DNA of 64,000 nucleotides, from NCBI GenBank assembly GCA_965227695.1, contig OZ245760.1, forward strand, positions 1,922,001 to 1,986,000, written 5' to 3'. This stretch comes from UBA1858 sp965227695. GTDB taxonomy: Bacteria > Pseudomonadota > Gammaproteobacteria > UBA4575. The notes under the pieces are model-generated. The model was not told the DNA's origin and did not search any database. It was given only the letters and a program-made list of their open reading frames with translations. Position 1 is the first letter of the stretch; each line of letters opens with the position of its first letter. Below are positions 26,027 to 34,858 of this stretch, in pieces. The position numbers and the translations under genes were made by a program.

Positions 26027-26908
26027 ATGCAAGCATGTATTTATCAATTGAAAGAAGAAAAACCAAAACAGCGTTATCTCGGTAAAAAGATTGCTTTTCT
26101 GACCCAACACGGCAAAGAATTATACGTTGGTGAAATTCTTAATACTGCACTGGGTTGCATTGTTGAAAAAACCACTGGCTTTGATACAGATCTTTTGGGA
26201 ACTTTCACAAGGGAAATCCCACGCCAGGGCTCGCAATTGTCGACCGCCCGCCGTAAAATCACTCTGGCGATGTCTCTCAGCGGATACTCGATTGCAATTG
26301 GCAGTGAAGGTGCTTTTGGACATGACCCTTACTGCGGACAGCTTCCCTGGAATAAGGAGCTACTGGTTTTTCATGATGCCAGTGCGCAACTGGAAGTGGT
26401 TGGATTCGCACAAGGGCCGGCATGCTACTATCAACGTGTCATTAGTGACTGGGAGGCTATGGTCTCCTATGCCAGACAGGCCAAATTTCCCGGCCATCAT
26501 CTGACAGTCCGAACGGATGATGCCCATAGCCAGAACATATGCAAAGGCATCAGGAGCTGGCCCGAACTTGAATCAGCCTTTCAGCAATTAATGAATGAAT
26601 CTCGCACACAACAAGTTTTCGCCGAGAATGATGTGCGTGCCCATTGCAATCCGACTCGCCAGCAGATGATTCGCGAAGCTGCCAGGGATCTTGCACAGAA
26701 AATCAGTTCCGAGTGTCCTTGTTGCAAGACACCTGGCTACTGGAAATCAAAAGTCATTACCGGACTTGCATGCAAAATATGCGGGCATCCAACCAACCAG
26801 GCAAAAGGTGAACAATGGGCGTGTTCTAAATGCAGTTACCAGGAAGTGCGCCAATACAGTAACAGCCAAAGCGGCGATCCCACTTACTGCGATTTTTGCA
26901 ACCCCTGA
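26027..26908 (+). CDS. DUF6671-like zinc-ribbon protein in the dab operon
   Basis: Function unknown. 293 residues, start ATG 26027 only three bases after the dabA stop. The N-terminal ~190 residues (KKIAFLTQHGKELYV, GFDTDLLGTFTREIPRQGSQ, ARRKITLAMSLSG, GSEGAFGHDP, PWNKELLVF) match, by recognition, an uncharacterised family often labelled DUF6671. The C-terminus holds four CxxC pairs (CPCC, CKIC, CSKC, CDFC) that should make two zinc ribbons. The tight spacing says it is made with the DAB pump; a role in zinc supply, assembly or carbon signalling is possible but not shown by sequence. Confidence 0.7.
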   Translation: MQACIYQLKEEKPKQRYLGKKIAFLTQHGKELYVGEILNTALGCIVEKTTGFDTDLLGTFTREIPRQGSQLSTARRKITLAMSLSGYSIAIGSEGAFGHDPYCGQLPWNKELLVFHDASAQLEVVGFAQGPACYYQRVISDWEAMVSYARQAKFPGHHLTVRTDDAHSQNICKGIRSWPELESAFQQLMNESRTQQVFAENDVRAHCNPTRQQMIREAARDLAQKISSECPCCKTPGYWKSKVITGLACKICGHPTNQAKGEQWACSKCSYQEVRQYSNSQSGDPTYCDFCNP

Positions 26909-26930
26909 CCGCCAGGTCTGCGGGTTAGCT

Positions 26931-26951
26931 CTGTGATCAGATTAATCACAG
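26931..26951 (+). terminator. Hairpin between the zinc-ribbon gene and the SulP gene
   Basis: CTGTGAT (26931-26937) and ATCACAG (26945-26951) with a 7-base loop, 22 bp after the stop codon. No T-run, so it may be a partial terminator or mRNA-stability element between dab genes and the SulP transporter. Confidence 0.35.
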
Positions 26952-26977
26952 CCTATTAAAATAAACAAGAAAATTTG

Positions 26978-28750
26978 ATGTATAAAAAATATCTCCCTTT
27001 CACAAGATGGTGGCCCAGAGTTAACCGCTATACTATAAAACGTGATTTTATTGCCGGTCTCACAGGTGCGATACTGGTCATTCCTCAGGGTGTCGCATTT
27101 GCCGCCATTGCCGGAATGCCACCTCAATACGGTCTTTATGCCGCCATTGTTCCAACTATTATTGCTGCACTTTTTGGGTCGTCATGGCACCTGGTATCAG
27201 GGCCTACAACCGCAGCTTCGGTGGTGATGTTTTCAGTACTGAGTGACTATGCTGTTCCCGGCAGTCCAGCGTATATCCAGCTTGCCATAACTCTCACGTT
27301 TATGGTTGGCGCGATCCAGTTAGGGATGGGCATCGCCAGGATGGGTTCGATAGCCAATTTCGTTTCACATTCTGTAGTGATCGGTTTTACCGCCGCGGCG
27401 GCAATATTAATTGCCAGCAAACAGGTATCCGCGTATTTTGGCATCGTTCTGCCGCCAGCTGATCATTTTTATCAACACGTGATATATATTAGTCAGCATC
27501 TCGACAAAATAAATATATATGACACTGTGATTGCGACCAGCACCCTGCTCGCGGGCGTTGTCACCAAAAAAGCCTTCCCACGCGTTCCTTATCTGATGGT
27601 GGCATTGTTTACTGGTGCAGTGGTGGCATTTGCATTACATGCGCTTTCACCGGACTCTAAGGGACTGATCAACATGGTTGGCGCGCTCCCTGCTCATTTA
27701 CCCCCGCTGTCAGTGCCAGGTTTAAACTTCAATACTATCCAGGATCTCTCATTAGCGGCATTAGTACTCACAATGTTTGCACTCACAGAAGCGGTGTCAA
27801 TCTCGCGCGCAATCTCGATTCGCTCAGGACAAACAATTGAAGGGAACCAGGAATTTATTGGCCAGGGACTATCAAATCTAATTGGCAGTTTCTTCTCTGC
27901 TTATGTTGCCACGGGGTCGTTTAACCGTAGTGGCGCAAATTATGATGCCGGCGCGGAAACACCATTATCTGCTGTCTTTGCAGGTATGCTACTCATCATA
28001 CTCATTTTATTAATTGCACCACTGATGAAATATCTGCCGGTTGCAACCATTGGCGGATTATTGTTGCTGGTTGCATGGCGCTTAATAGAGTTTTCGCTTA
28101 TCCGTAAAATACTTTATACCAGTCGCGCAGAAGGATTTGTTTTAGGGGCTACATTTTTCACAGGATTATTTCTCAGCCTGGAATTTGCGATTCTTGTTGG
28201 CATGATCATTTCATTAATAAACTACCTAAAACGCACTTCCAAGCCCAAAATTGCGATTCGGGTGCCCAACCCAAATTCAAGCCAGAGGGAATTCATTTCA
28301 AGTGTCCAGTTACCTGAATGCCCGCAGCTTAAAATTATTCGCGTGGACGGATCACTCTATTTTGGCGCAGAAGCTCATGTCCGTGAACTTTTGGGGCGTA
28401 TCAGGGAACACTACACCGAAAAGTCTCACCTGTTAATGATTGCAAATAGTATTAATCATATTGATCTTTCGGGATTTGAATTATTGATGCAGGAAAAAAA
28501 CATACGCCAAAAGCTGGGGGGCGATTTATACATATGCGGGCTTAAAGAAAGCGCCTATAGCGCACGCTATCGTAAAACCTATCATTCACTTTTTGATCCG
28601 TCCGTATTTTTCAAATCGAAACAACAGGCAATAGAGAATATTTTTCAAAAACTGGATAAAACCATTTGTTCATGCTGCCAATATCGGATCTTCAGGGAAT
28701 GCCAGGCACAGTACCCGGACAAGTCAGTCTTAACGCAAGGTAAAATATAA
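26978..28750 (+). CDS. SulP-family anion transporter with STAS domain (candidate bicarbonate transporter)
   Basis: 590-residue inner-membrane transporter: SLC26/SulP membrane domain (about 1-420, with the signature IPQGVAFAAIAGMPPQYGLY and the SGPTTAAS segment) and a cytoplasmic STAS domain (about 445-555). The last ~35 residues carry CSCCQYRIFREC, an added cysteine cluster. The family carries sulfate, bicarbonate (BicA) and other anions; position directly after dabBA makes bicarbonate the best guess, not proven. ATG 26978 is chosen; a TTG one codon earlier is possible. It lies 69 bp after the zinc-ribbon gene on the same strand. Confidence 0.9.
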   Translation: MYKKYLPFTRWWPRVNRYTIKRDFIAGLTGAILVIPQGVAFAAIAGMPPQYGLYAAIVPTIIAALFGSSWHLVSGPTTAASVVMFSVLSDYAVPGSPAYIQLAITLTFMVGAIQLGMGIARMGSIANFVSHSVVIGFTAAAAILIASKQVSAYFGIVLPPADHFYQHVIYISQHLDKINIYDTVIATSTLLAGVVTKKAFPRVPYLMVALFTGAVVAFALHALSPDSKGLINMVGALPAHLPPLSVPGLNFNTIQDLSLAALVLTMFALTEAVSISRAISIRSGQTIEGNQEFIGQGLSNLIGSFFSAYVATGSFNRSGANYDAGAETPLSAVFAGMLLIILILLIAPLMKYLPVATIGGLLLLVAWRLIEFSLIRKILYTSRAEGFVLGATFFTGLFLSLEFAILVGMIISLINYLKRTSKPKIAIRVPNPNSSQREFISSVQLPECPQLKIIRVDGSLYFGAEAHVRELLGRIREHYTEKSHLLMIANSINHIDLSGFELLMQEKNIRQKLGGDLYICGLKESAYSARYRKTYHSLFDPSVFFKSKQQAIENIFQKLDKTICSCCQYRIFRECQAQYPDKSVLTQGKI

Positions 28751-28815
28751 CTGCCAAATAATTAAGTATATGACTCAGGAAATCAAACGATAAATCAGTC
28801 GCCTGATTTCAGGTA

Positions 28816-28877
28816 CACTGCCTGGCCACTAAAGCCGTGACCATGGTGATCATAAATTGGAGGATGACCAGGCAGTG
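28816..28877. repeat. Inverted repeat between SulP and dps genes
   Basis: CACTGCCTGG (28816-28825) and CCAGGCAGTG (28868-28877) are perfect 10-bp inverted arms with 42 bp between them, placed between two convergent genes. Could act as a bidirectional terminator in RNA; there are no T-runs. Confidence 0.5.
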
Positions 28878-28881
28878 ATGA

Positions 28882-29352
28882 TTATTGATTTAGCGCTCTT
28901 AGCATCCACGCTGTTTTTTCATGGATTCTCATGCGATCGGATACCAGCGCCGCAGTAGATTCATCATCAGCCTTATTGGCCGCTTCAAGCACTTGACGGC
29001 AAGTCTTGACCACTTTTTCATGACCACAGGTCAGCAAATCGACCATTTCCTTGGCTGGCGGTACGCCTTCAACCTCTTTAATTGAACTTAATTTTGAAAA
29101 TTCTTTATAAGTGCCAGGTGCCGGGACATCAAGGGTTCTGATGCGCTCAGCGATTTCATCCACGGCAGTGGCCAATTCCGTATAGTGTTCTTCAAACATT
29201 AAATGGAGTTCACGGAACTGCGGCCCGCTAACATTCCAGTGAAAATTATGCGTTTGCAGATATAATGTGTAAGAATCGGCCAACAGATGTTTTAACCCAT
29301 CTGCGATTTCCTTGCGGTCTTTTTCTTTTATTCCAATATCAATAGTGGACAT
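28882..29352 (-). CDS. dps: Dps-family ferritin-like DNA-protection protein
   Basis: Dodecameric ferritin that oxidises and stores iron and protects DNA from peroxide. 156 residues, with the intersubunit ferroxidase residues in THNFHWNVSG (H38), LHLMFEEHY (H50, E54) and AVDEIAERI (D65, E69). The short N-terminus lacks the Lys-rich DNA-binding tail of E. coli Dps, so DNA binding is uncertain. It sits near katG, consistent with peroxide defence, but on the other strand. No OxyR site was recognised. Confidence 0.93.
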   Translation of the reverse strand: MSTIDIGIKEKDRKEIADGLKHLLADSYTLYLQTHNFHWNVSGPQFRELHLMFEEHYTELATAVDEIAERIRTLDVPAPGTYKEFSKLSSIKEVEGVPPAKEMVDLLTCGHEKVVKTCRQVLEAANKADDESTAALVSDRMRIHEKTAWMLRALNQ

Positions 29353-29393
29353 GTTGTCATCCTGCTGGTGTTTGTCTTTGTATCCAGATTATA

Positions 29394-29705
29394 TCATTTT
29401 TTACCCGGAGTGGTTATCTTGGCTCCGGATACATCAACAAACTCAAAATTGCAGGCCCCACGTGGCTTGCTGTATGTGTCACATTTAAGCTCAATCACTC
29501 CATCCTCAAACATGTGCCTGTCAGACTGAAAAAACCAGCGGTAGGGTGAGATTGTATGTGAGTGCATCCCATGCTCGGTTGAAAATGATTCAACAAATTG
29601 ATTGGCTTCATGTTCGACCTCATCGCTTGTGTGCTGCAAAAATTTTTGCTCCCTTGCACGCTCCATGAGGCTTTCACAAATATCCTGAATATTATTGAAT
29701 TCCAT
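29394..29705 (-). CDS. Hypothetical protein, paralogue of the 61946 gene
   Basis: 103 residues from ATG 29705, supported by AGGTGAGAG just upstream; an in-frame GTG lies 9 bases earlier. Unknown function. It aligns over most of its length with the protein at 61946: both have N(I)xxxCxxL, xxFxxxxxxxVE/IDxxANxFVxxFSxE, SHTIxPxRWxFxSxxxMFxxGxIEL, and end with FEFVDVxxAKxT-like sequence. The RWxFxS and MFxxGxIEL blocks look most constrained. No signal peptide, so cytoplasmic. A perfect FNR-type box lies 124 bp upstream. Confidence 0.75.
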   Translation of the reverse strand: MEFNNIQDICESLMERAREQKFLQHTSDEVEHEANQFVESFSTEHGMHSHTISPYRWFFQSDRHMFEDGVIELKCDTYSKPRGACNFEFVDVSGAKITTPGKK

Positions 29706-29828
29706 GACTCTCACCTGTTACTTTGATATTTTACCTAAACCAAACAAATATACTGGTTTTATTGTTTCAGCTCGATGTAAGTACATTGGCCCAGCACAGT
29801 CAATTTAATTGCATGAAATCAAAGGTGA

Positions 29829-29842
29829 TTGATTTAGATCAA
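29829..29842. promoter_or_regulatory. FNR/ANR-type box
   Basis: TTGATTTAGATCAA matches the FNR consensus TTGAT-N4-ATCAA exactly. It lies 124 bp upstream of the leftward hypothetical gene (ATG 29705) and 172 bp upstream of katG, so it could serve either. The surrounding 29706-30014 is A+T-rich and otherwise without recognisable genes. Confidence 0.6.
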
Positions 29843-30014
29843 ATTAAGTTTGCATAATTAATTTATTTTATGTTTTTATTGCAGTTATTGGCGAGCCATT
29901 TTTATCATTTATAGATTCGATTACTACAATGAATATATTCTAATTTATAAATGATAAAAAAACCTGTTTAATCGCTTACAGAATTTACATTTAACAACAG
30001 CGAGGTAAATCATT

Positions 30015-32174
30015 ATGACAGATGTAAGCAAGTGCCCGGTTATGCATGGCGGTGCGACCAAGAGCAATATGTCAAATATGGATTGGTGGCCCAAAGCCCT
30101 GAATTTTGACATTCTTCACCAACACGACAATAAAACGAATCCCCTCGGTGATCACTTCAATTATCGCAAAGAACTCGAGCGTCTCAATGTTGACGCACTC
30201 AAAAAGGATTTACATACACTCATGACGGACAGCCAGGCATGGTGGCCCGCAGACTGGGGGCATTATGGTGGCCTGATGATTCGTATGGCCTGGCACGCGG
30301 CAGGAACATACCGTATTGCGGACGGCCGCGGAGGTGCCGGTACCGGCAACCAACGCTTTGCGCCGATCAACTCATGGCCGGATAACGCCAACCTCGACAA
30401 AGCAAGACGCCTTCTATGGCCAATCAAAAAGAAATACGGGAATAAAATAAGCTGGGCCGATTTAATTATTCTCGCTGGCAATATTGCCTATGAATCCATG
30501 GGGTTAAAGACTTTCGGTTTTGGTTTCGGACGGGAAGATATCTGGCACCCGGAGAAAGACATTTATTGGGGCTCGGAAAAAGAATGGCTCGCGCCGACCG
30601 GAAGCGAAGGCAGCCGTTACTCCGGCGAGCGGGACCTGGAAAACCCGTTAGCTGCGGTGATGATGGGATTAATATACGTCAACCCCGAAGGAGTTGACGG
30701 CCAGCCCGATCCGTTAAAGACAGCCCATGATGTGCGTATCACTTTTGAGCGTATGGCCATGAATGATGAAGAAACCGTGGCATTGACAGCGGGCGGCCAC
30801 ACAGTAGGCAAGTGTCATGGTAACGGTGACGCGGCCCTGCTCGGCCCCGAACCCGAAGGCGCTGAAATTGAAGAACAGGGTCTTGGCTGGAACAATCATC
30901 ATCAACGTGGAGTGGGCCATGATGCTGTGACCAGTGGACTTGAGGGTGCCTGGACATCAAACCCTACCCAATTTGATATGGGTTATTTTGATATGTTACT
31001 GGACCATGAATGGCACTCTGTCAAAAGTCCGGCGGGAGCCTGGCAATGGGAACCAGTTGAAATCCGCGATGAGGACAAACCGGTAGATTCAGAAGATCCA
31101 TCACAGCGTCATAATCCAATCATGACTGATGCGGATATGGCGATGAAGATGGACCCGTCCTATCGCAAAATTATGGAAAAGTTTCGTGCGGATCCGGATG
31201 CATTCAAAGATGCTTTCGCACGCGCCTGGTTTAAACTCACTCATCGGGATATGGGTCCCAAGAGCCGCTACATTGGCCCTGATGTCCCTCAAGAAGATTT
31301 GATCTGGCAAGATCCGGTACCGGCGGGTAATAACAGTTACGATGTAGAAGCTGTCAAAGACAAAATTGCTAATTGCTCACTCAGCATCGGTGAGATGGTG
31401 AGCACCGCCTGGGACAGCGCCAGAACTTTTCGTGGTTCGGACATGCGCGGAGGCGCCAACGGCGCACGCATTCGCCTCGCCCCAATGAAAACATGGGAGG
31501 GCAATGAACCACAACGGCTAAACAAAGTTTTATCGGTGCTGGAACCGATTGCGGCTGAAACTGGTGCAAGTATCGCAGACGTCATCGTACTGGCAGGAAA
31601 TGTTGCCATAGAAAAAGCCGCCCGGGCAGCGGGATTTGAAGTATCAGTTCCGTTTATAGCAGGTCGGGGAGATGCCACGGATGAAATGACAGACGCGAAC
31701 TCCTTTGCACCACTGGAACCACTTCATGACGGTTACCGTAACTGGCTGAAGAAAGATTACGTTGTCAGCGCCGAAGAAATGATGCTTGACCGAACCCAGT
31801 TAATGGGATTAACAGCACCGGAGATGACTGTCCTTGTTGGCGGCATGCGCATGCTTGGCACCAATCATGGCGGTACAAAGCATGGTGTCTTCACTCAACG
31901 TGAAGGCGTATTAAGCAATGATTTTTTCGTTAATCTGACCGACATGGCAAATACCTGGAAACCTGCCGGTAATAACCTTTACGAAATACGCGACCGTCAG
32001 ACTGACCAGGTTAAATGGACTGCAACCCGTGTTGATCTTGTGTTTGGTTCCAATGCCATACTGCGAGCTTATTCTGAAGTGTATGCACAGGATGATAACA
32101 AAGAAAAGTTTGTAGATGATTTTGTTGCCGCCTGGAATAAAGTGATGAATGCGGACCGGTTCGATGTCGCATAA
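30015..32174 (+). CDS. katG: Catalase-peroxidase KatG
   Basis: Bifunctional haem enzyme that removes hydrogen peroxide. 719 residues, normal two-domain length (active N-terminal and degenerate C-terminal peroxidase domains). Distal site R90, W93, H94 (RMAWHAAGTYR), proximal H262 (GGHTVGKCHG) and the Trp-Tyr-Met cross-link partners W93, Y221 and M247 are all in place. GCGAGG lies about eight bases before the ATG. Monocistronic, with its own terminator. Begins MTDVSKCPVMHG, the soluble cytoplasmic form without signal peptide. Confidence 0.98.
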   Translation: MTDVSKCPVMHGGATKSNMSNMDWWPKALNFDILHQHDNKTNPLGDHFNYRKELERLNVDALKKDLHTLMTDSQAWWPADWGHYGGLMIRMAWHAAGTYRIADGRGGAGTGNQRFAPINSWPDNANLDKARRLLWPIKKKYGNKISWADLIILAGNIAYESMGLKTFGFGFGREDIWHPEKDIYWGSEKEWLAPTGSEGSRYSGERDLENPLAAVMMGLIYVNPEGVDGQPDPLKTAHDVRITFERMAMNDEETVALTAGGHTVGKCHGNGDAALLGPEPEGAEIEEQGLGWNNHHQRGVGHDAVTSGLEGAWTSNPTQFDMGYFDMLLDHEWHSVKSPAGAWQWEPVEIRDEDKPVDSEDPSQRHNPIMTDADMAMKMDPSYRKIMEKFRADPDAFKDAFARAWFKLTHRDMGPKSRYIGPDVPQEDLIWQDPVPAGNNSYDVEAVKDKIANCSLSIGEMVSTAWDSARTFRGSDMRGGANGARIRLAPMKTWEGNEPQRLNKVLSVLEPIAAETGASIADVIVLAGNVAIEKAARAAGFEVSVPFIAGRGDATDEMTDANSFAPLEPLHDGYRNWLKKDYVVSAEEMMLDRTQLMGLTAPEMTVLVGGMRMLGTNHGGTKHGVFTQREGVLSNDFFVNLTDMANTWKPAGNNLYEIRDRQTDQVKWTATRVDLVFGSNAILRAYSEVYAQDDNKEKFVDDFVAAWNKVMNADRFDVA

Positions 32175-32244
32175 GATTCGTCGCTGACAGTCTTTCACCC
32201 GCAGTCAACATAATCTTGTCACTCTAATAAGATTTGCTATTTAA

Positions 32245-32277
32245 TGAGGCAGCCCAACTCAGGGTTGCCTCAGTTTT
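32245..32277. terminator. Bidirectional terminator between katG and tetR
   Basis: TGAGGCA and TGCCTCA arms with an inner CCC/GGG extension, followed by GTTTTA on the katG side. The end touches the stop codon of the convergent TetR gene, in whose direction the hairpin is followed by TTAAAT. Confidence 0.85.
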
Positions 32278-32911
32278 ATGGTGCAGTGCACTGAGGTTGT
32301 TGCGGTCGAAATAAGCTTTCCAGGTAGGTTTTATATTGTTCCAGGTGTAACTGAATAACGTCAGGTTGGCCGGTAACACGCTTTAAAACATAGGCACCCT
32401 GCATGGTCACCAGAAACATATTGGCCAGGTCGTCTGGGCTCACTTCATAACCTGGTGGATAGCGCGTGATAATTTTACGAATTAATTTGCCAAGTTCCTG
32501 CTTCCATTCAGTCAGCGTTGTCGTGGCCATGCTTAAAAGCGCTTTGTCCACCAGCTGATTTTCATAACTATAGCTGGCAAACAGACAACCAATATATTCG
32601 CTGTCGCGCTGTTCATGCATATCCTGAATCAGTCCAACAAAAATCAATAATTGCTGAAGAGGATCTTTACTTAATTTCCTTGCTTTAGTCATGTTTTCTT
32701 CCAAAACCTGCATCTCGACATCAGAAAAGGTCTTTATCAGTGCCGCAGCCAGGTCTTTCTTGGTGGGGAAATGATAGAAAAAAGTACCTTTTGTGATCCC
32801 GGCTTTGGAGATCACCTCATCCACTGAAGTGGCTACGTGACCTTGCTTTAGTGCAAGCTTTAACGCGGCATCGATAATTTTTTCTCTGGTCACTGACCCA
32901 TCTCTTGCCAT
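32276..32911 (-). CDS. TetR-family transcriptional repressor
   Basis: 211 residues with the N-terminal TetR helix-turn-helix (about 9-55: TREKIIDAALKLALKQGHVA, then ITKGTFFYHFPTKKDLAAAL). The C-terminal domain resembles the AcrR/YxaF-type ligand domain (IGCLFASYSYE, contains a Cys that might sense electrophiles). Two copies of a 16-bp palindrome lie just upstream, one in its own promoter region and one before the small membrane-protein gene at 33154, so it probably represses both itself and that gene. The effector is unknown. Confidence 0.92.
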   Translation of the reverse strand: MARDGSVTREKIIDAALKLALKQGHVATSVDEVISKAGITKGTFFYHFPTKKDLAAALIKTFSDVEMQVLEENMTKARKLSKDPLQQLLIFVGLIQDMHEQRDSEYIGCLFASYSYENQLVDKALLSMATTTLTEWKQELGKLIRKIITRYPPGYEVSPDDLANMFLVTMQGAYVLKRVTGQPDVIQLHLEQYKTYLESLFRPQQPQCTAP

Positions 32912-32926
32912 TGTGATTCCTTGTTA

Positions 32927-32942
32927 TACTAACTGGTCTGTA
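32927..32942. promoter_or_regulatory. Candidate TetR operator 1
   Basis: TACTAACTGGTCTGTA, an imperfect palindrome 16 bp upstream of the tetR ATG. Fits the shared pattern TACYRACTRGTYNGTA together with operator 2. Placed where it would block tetR transcription. Confidence 0.6.
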
Positions 32943-33091
32943 TTGTACTAAAATCACTATAAATTACAAGTAATTACCCATCCAGTCGAGTTTATTATTT
33001 ATTAACTTACTGTTTTTATTATTTATTATTTTATAGCTTCAATTTATACCAAATGGTTGACAACCTGGTATCCATGTGTAAAATATGCTTA

Positions 33092-33107
33092 TACTGACTA
33101 GTTGGTA
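33092..33107. promoter_or_regulatory. Candidate TetR operator 2
   Basis: TACTGACTAGTTGGTA, a palindrome centred on ACTAGT and nearly the same as operator 1. It lies 46 bp upstream of the rightward small gene at 33154, in promoter position. Confidence 0.6.
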
Positions 33108-33153
33108 CAATATAGTCAGGGCATTAACGATTAAATTGATAAAGGTGAATGTA

Positions 33154-33315
33154 ATGACCAAACGCAATAACAGTAAATTTGGACAGCCAGGCACGCCAGG
33201 CCACAGGAAAAGTTCAGAAAAAGAATTTACTTATAATATTCTTGTTCCGGAATTTGTAATGTTTGCATTAATTATGGCAAGTGCATTTGCCACATTGGTG
33301 AGCTTATTTTCCTAA
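33154..33315 (+). CDS. 53-residue membrane protein under the TetR operator
   Basis: Starts at ATG 33154 with AAAGGTGA seven bases upstream. Polar, Gly/Lys-rich N-terminal half (SKFGQPGTPGHRKSSEKE) and one C-terminal transmembrane helix (LVPEFVMFALIMASAFATLV). No family recognised. A TetR operator lies upstream and a hairpin terminator downstream, so it is a separate transcription unit that the adjacent repressor seems to control. Confidence 0.65.
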   Translation: MTKRNNSKFGQPGTPGHRKSSEKEFTYNILVPEFVMFALIMASAFATLVSLFS

Positions 33316-33323
33316 TCCTGACT

Positions 33324-33352
33324 GAAAGGTGTTTCAAGCGAGACATCCTTTC
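33324..33352 (+). terminator. Hairpin after the 53-residue gene
   Basis: GAAAGG-TGT pairs with ACA-T-CCTTTC (33324-33332 and 33343-33352). Eight bp after the stop codon; weak T content after it. Confidence 0.4.
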
Positions 33353-33441
33353 ATTGTTACAGATTTGAAATTATTGTCTCAGTGTAAACAGTGGAGTAAA
33401 CGATTAAGGAGCCAAAGGAAGAAATTCTGAACATTGATTAA

Positions 33442-34068
33442 TTAATAGTGAGTAAAAACCTTGGTATTCTTTAAAAGCTGCGTGCCTGCATCTTTAACAA
33501 TATAAAAAGATGAAATCAGGAATAAACCGGCAATTCCAAGACCGGCAAGTAAATCGGGCCACTGGGTACCAGAGATACCCACACCAAGCGCTGCCAGTAT
33601 TACCGCAATGTTGGCAATTATGTCATTGCGCGAGCATACCCATACTGAACGCATATTGATATCCTCCCCCCTATGCTTCCAGAGCAAACTAAAACAAAGC
33701 ATGTTCGCTACCAGGGCGATCAACCCTACCAGACCCATGGTCTCGTAATGAGGTACAACTGGATGGACCATTTTATCAATTGCCTGCCATAACACAAATA
33801 TCCCGAATAAAGCCATAACACAACCTTTAACAAAGGCAGCGATTGCCTTGAAGTAATGGCTTTGGCTCACTACAAACAAACTGAACCCATATACCATGGC
33901 ATCACCGAGCATATCAAGGGAATCAGCAAGTATCGCTGTAGACGCAATAAGTAAACCTACCTTAAACTCTAAAGCAAACATCCCGGCATTAATCAAGAAT
34001 GCTATTTTTAGTGTTCTGGTTTGACTATGATTAATATCGGCTGAGTCTGGCTTTGTATTTTCAGACAA
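33442..34068 (-). CDS. Cation diffusion facilitator-like transporter without cytoplasmic domain
   Basis: About 208 residues with five to six membrane helices of the CDF fold: first metal-site motif ADSLDMLGDA and second SRNDIIANIAV (His/Asp to Asp/Asn pattern altered from the usual HxxxD). The C-terminal cytoplasmic metal-sensing domain of normal CDF exporters (~90 residues) is missing, so it is the short form. The start is set at TTG 34068 because GGAGGGG lies just five bases before it; a TTG at 34080 has no such site and no ATG is available nearby. Likely exports a divalent or heavy-metal cation. Confidence 0.8.
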   Translation of the reverse strand: MSENTKPDSADINHSQTRTLKIAFLINAGMFALEFKVGLLIASTAILADSLDMLGDAMVYGFSLFVVSQSHYFKAIAAFVKGCVMALFGIFVLWQAIDKMVHPVVPHYETMGLVGLIALVANMLCFSLLWKHRGEDINMRSVWVCSRNDIIANIAVILAALGVGISGTQWPDLLAGLGIAGLFLISSFYIVKDAGTQLLKNTKVFTHY

Positions 34069-34858
34069 TTGCCCCTCCAATTGAGATTTTAATGCCAGAA
34101 TTTTGAAAGGTTGGATAGTACTCTTGAAATATTTATTGCGAATGACAGGTTTATTTCAAATTGTAATGCTTTATCGGACGATGCATTATCTGTAACGAAC
34201 AATAATTAGCCAGCAATACTTAAAATTATCAACGCGAATATCAAATGTAAGTTAAATAAGAAGAATCGAAGAGAGAAGATAAATAGTGTTTCATATTATT
34301 TAATATTTGTTATAAAGGAAATACTCACGCAAAAGTATTATTTTTCACCTGAGACAGGAAGGTAAAATTGCAGAAAACTGCAAACAAAACAGCAAGAGCT
34401 GTCCAACGCCAGAAATCAAACGTAACCTGGACAAAACCAGGCTTGAACTTTTTAATATATGGCGCCTGAATAAATGGGCAGGCAAATCTTGACATAAGAT
34501 TGCAATGCGGAATCAACTAACTGCAGCAACATCTAAATTGATGGTGAACCCCAGCCAGCAACATGAGGATTAGAATCATGCAGTCGCATGTAAGAATGAC
34601 TCTTTAACCGCCTTTAACAAAATAAACTTGTGTTAGAATAGAACATTTAATACATATAACCTGTAATTAACAAATTATATCGCCCGATTAGGCTACATAG
34701 TATGTGTTTAGAATATTCAGTGATTAATACCAACTCTCATTGTCAAACTGTCAATGTATAAATAACATATCAAAGAGAGAATGCATCATTGATTATCCTG
34801 TTTATACAGACATTGTCGATACCAATAAGTTATTGAATAGACCATCATATTAATTTTT
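34069..34858. other. A+T-rich intergenic region
   Basis: About 790 bp. The only frame of note (34325-34516, minus strand) encodes a ~56-residue peptide with one possible membrane helix but has no good ribosome-binding site or known relative, so it is not called. No structured RNA recognised. Confidence 0.4.

Noticed and set aside
34325..34516. Minus-strand frame with a possible membrane helix
   Set aside because: No RBS, no family resemblance and it lies in an otherwise empty A+T-rich stretch.
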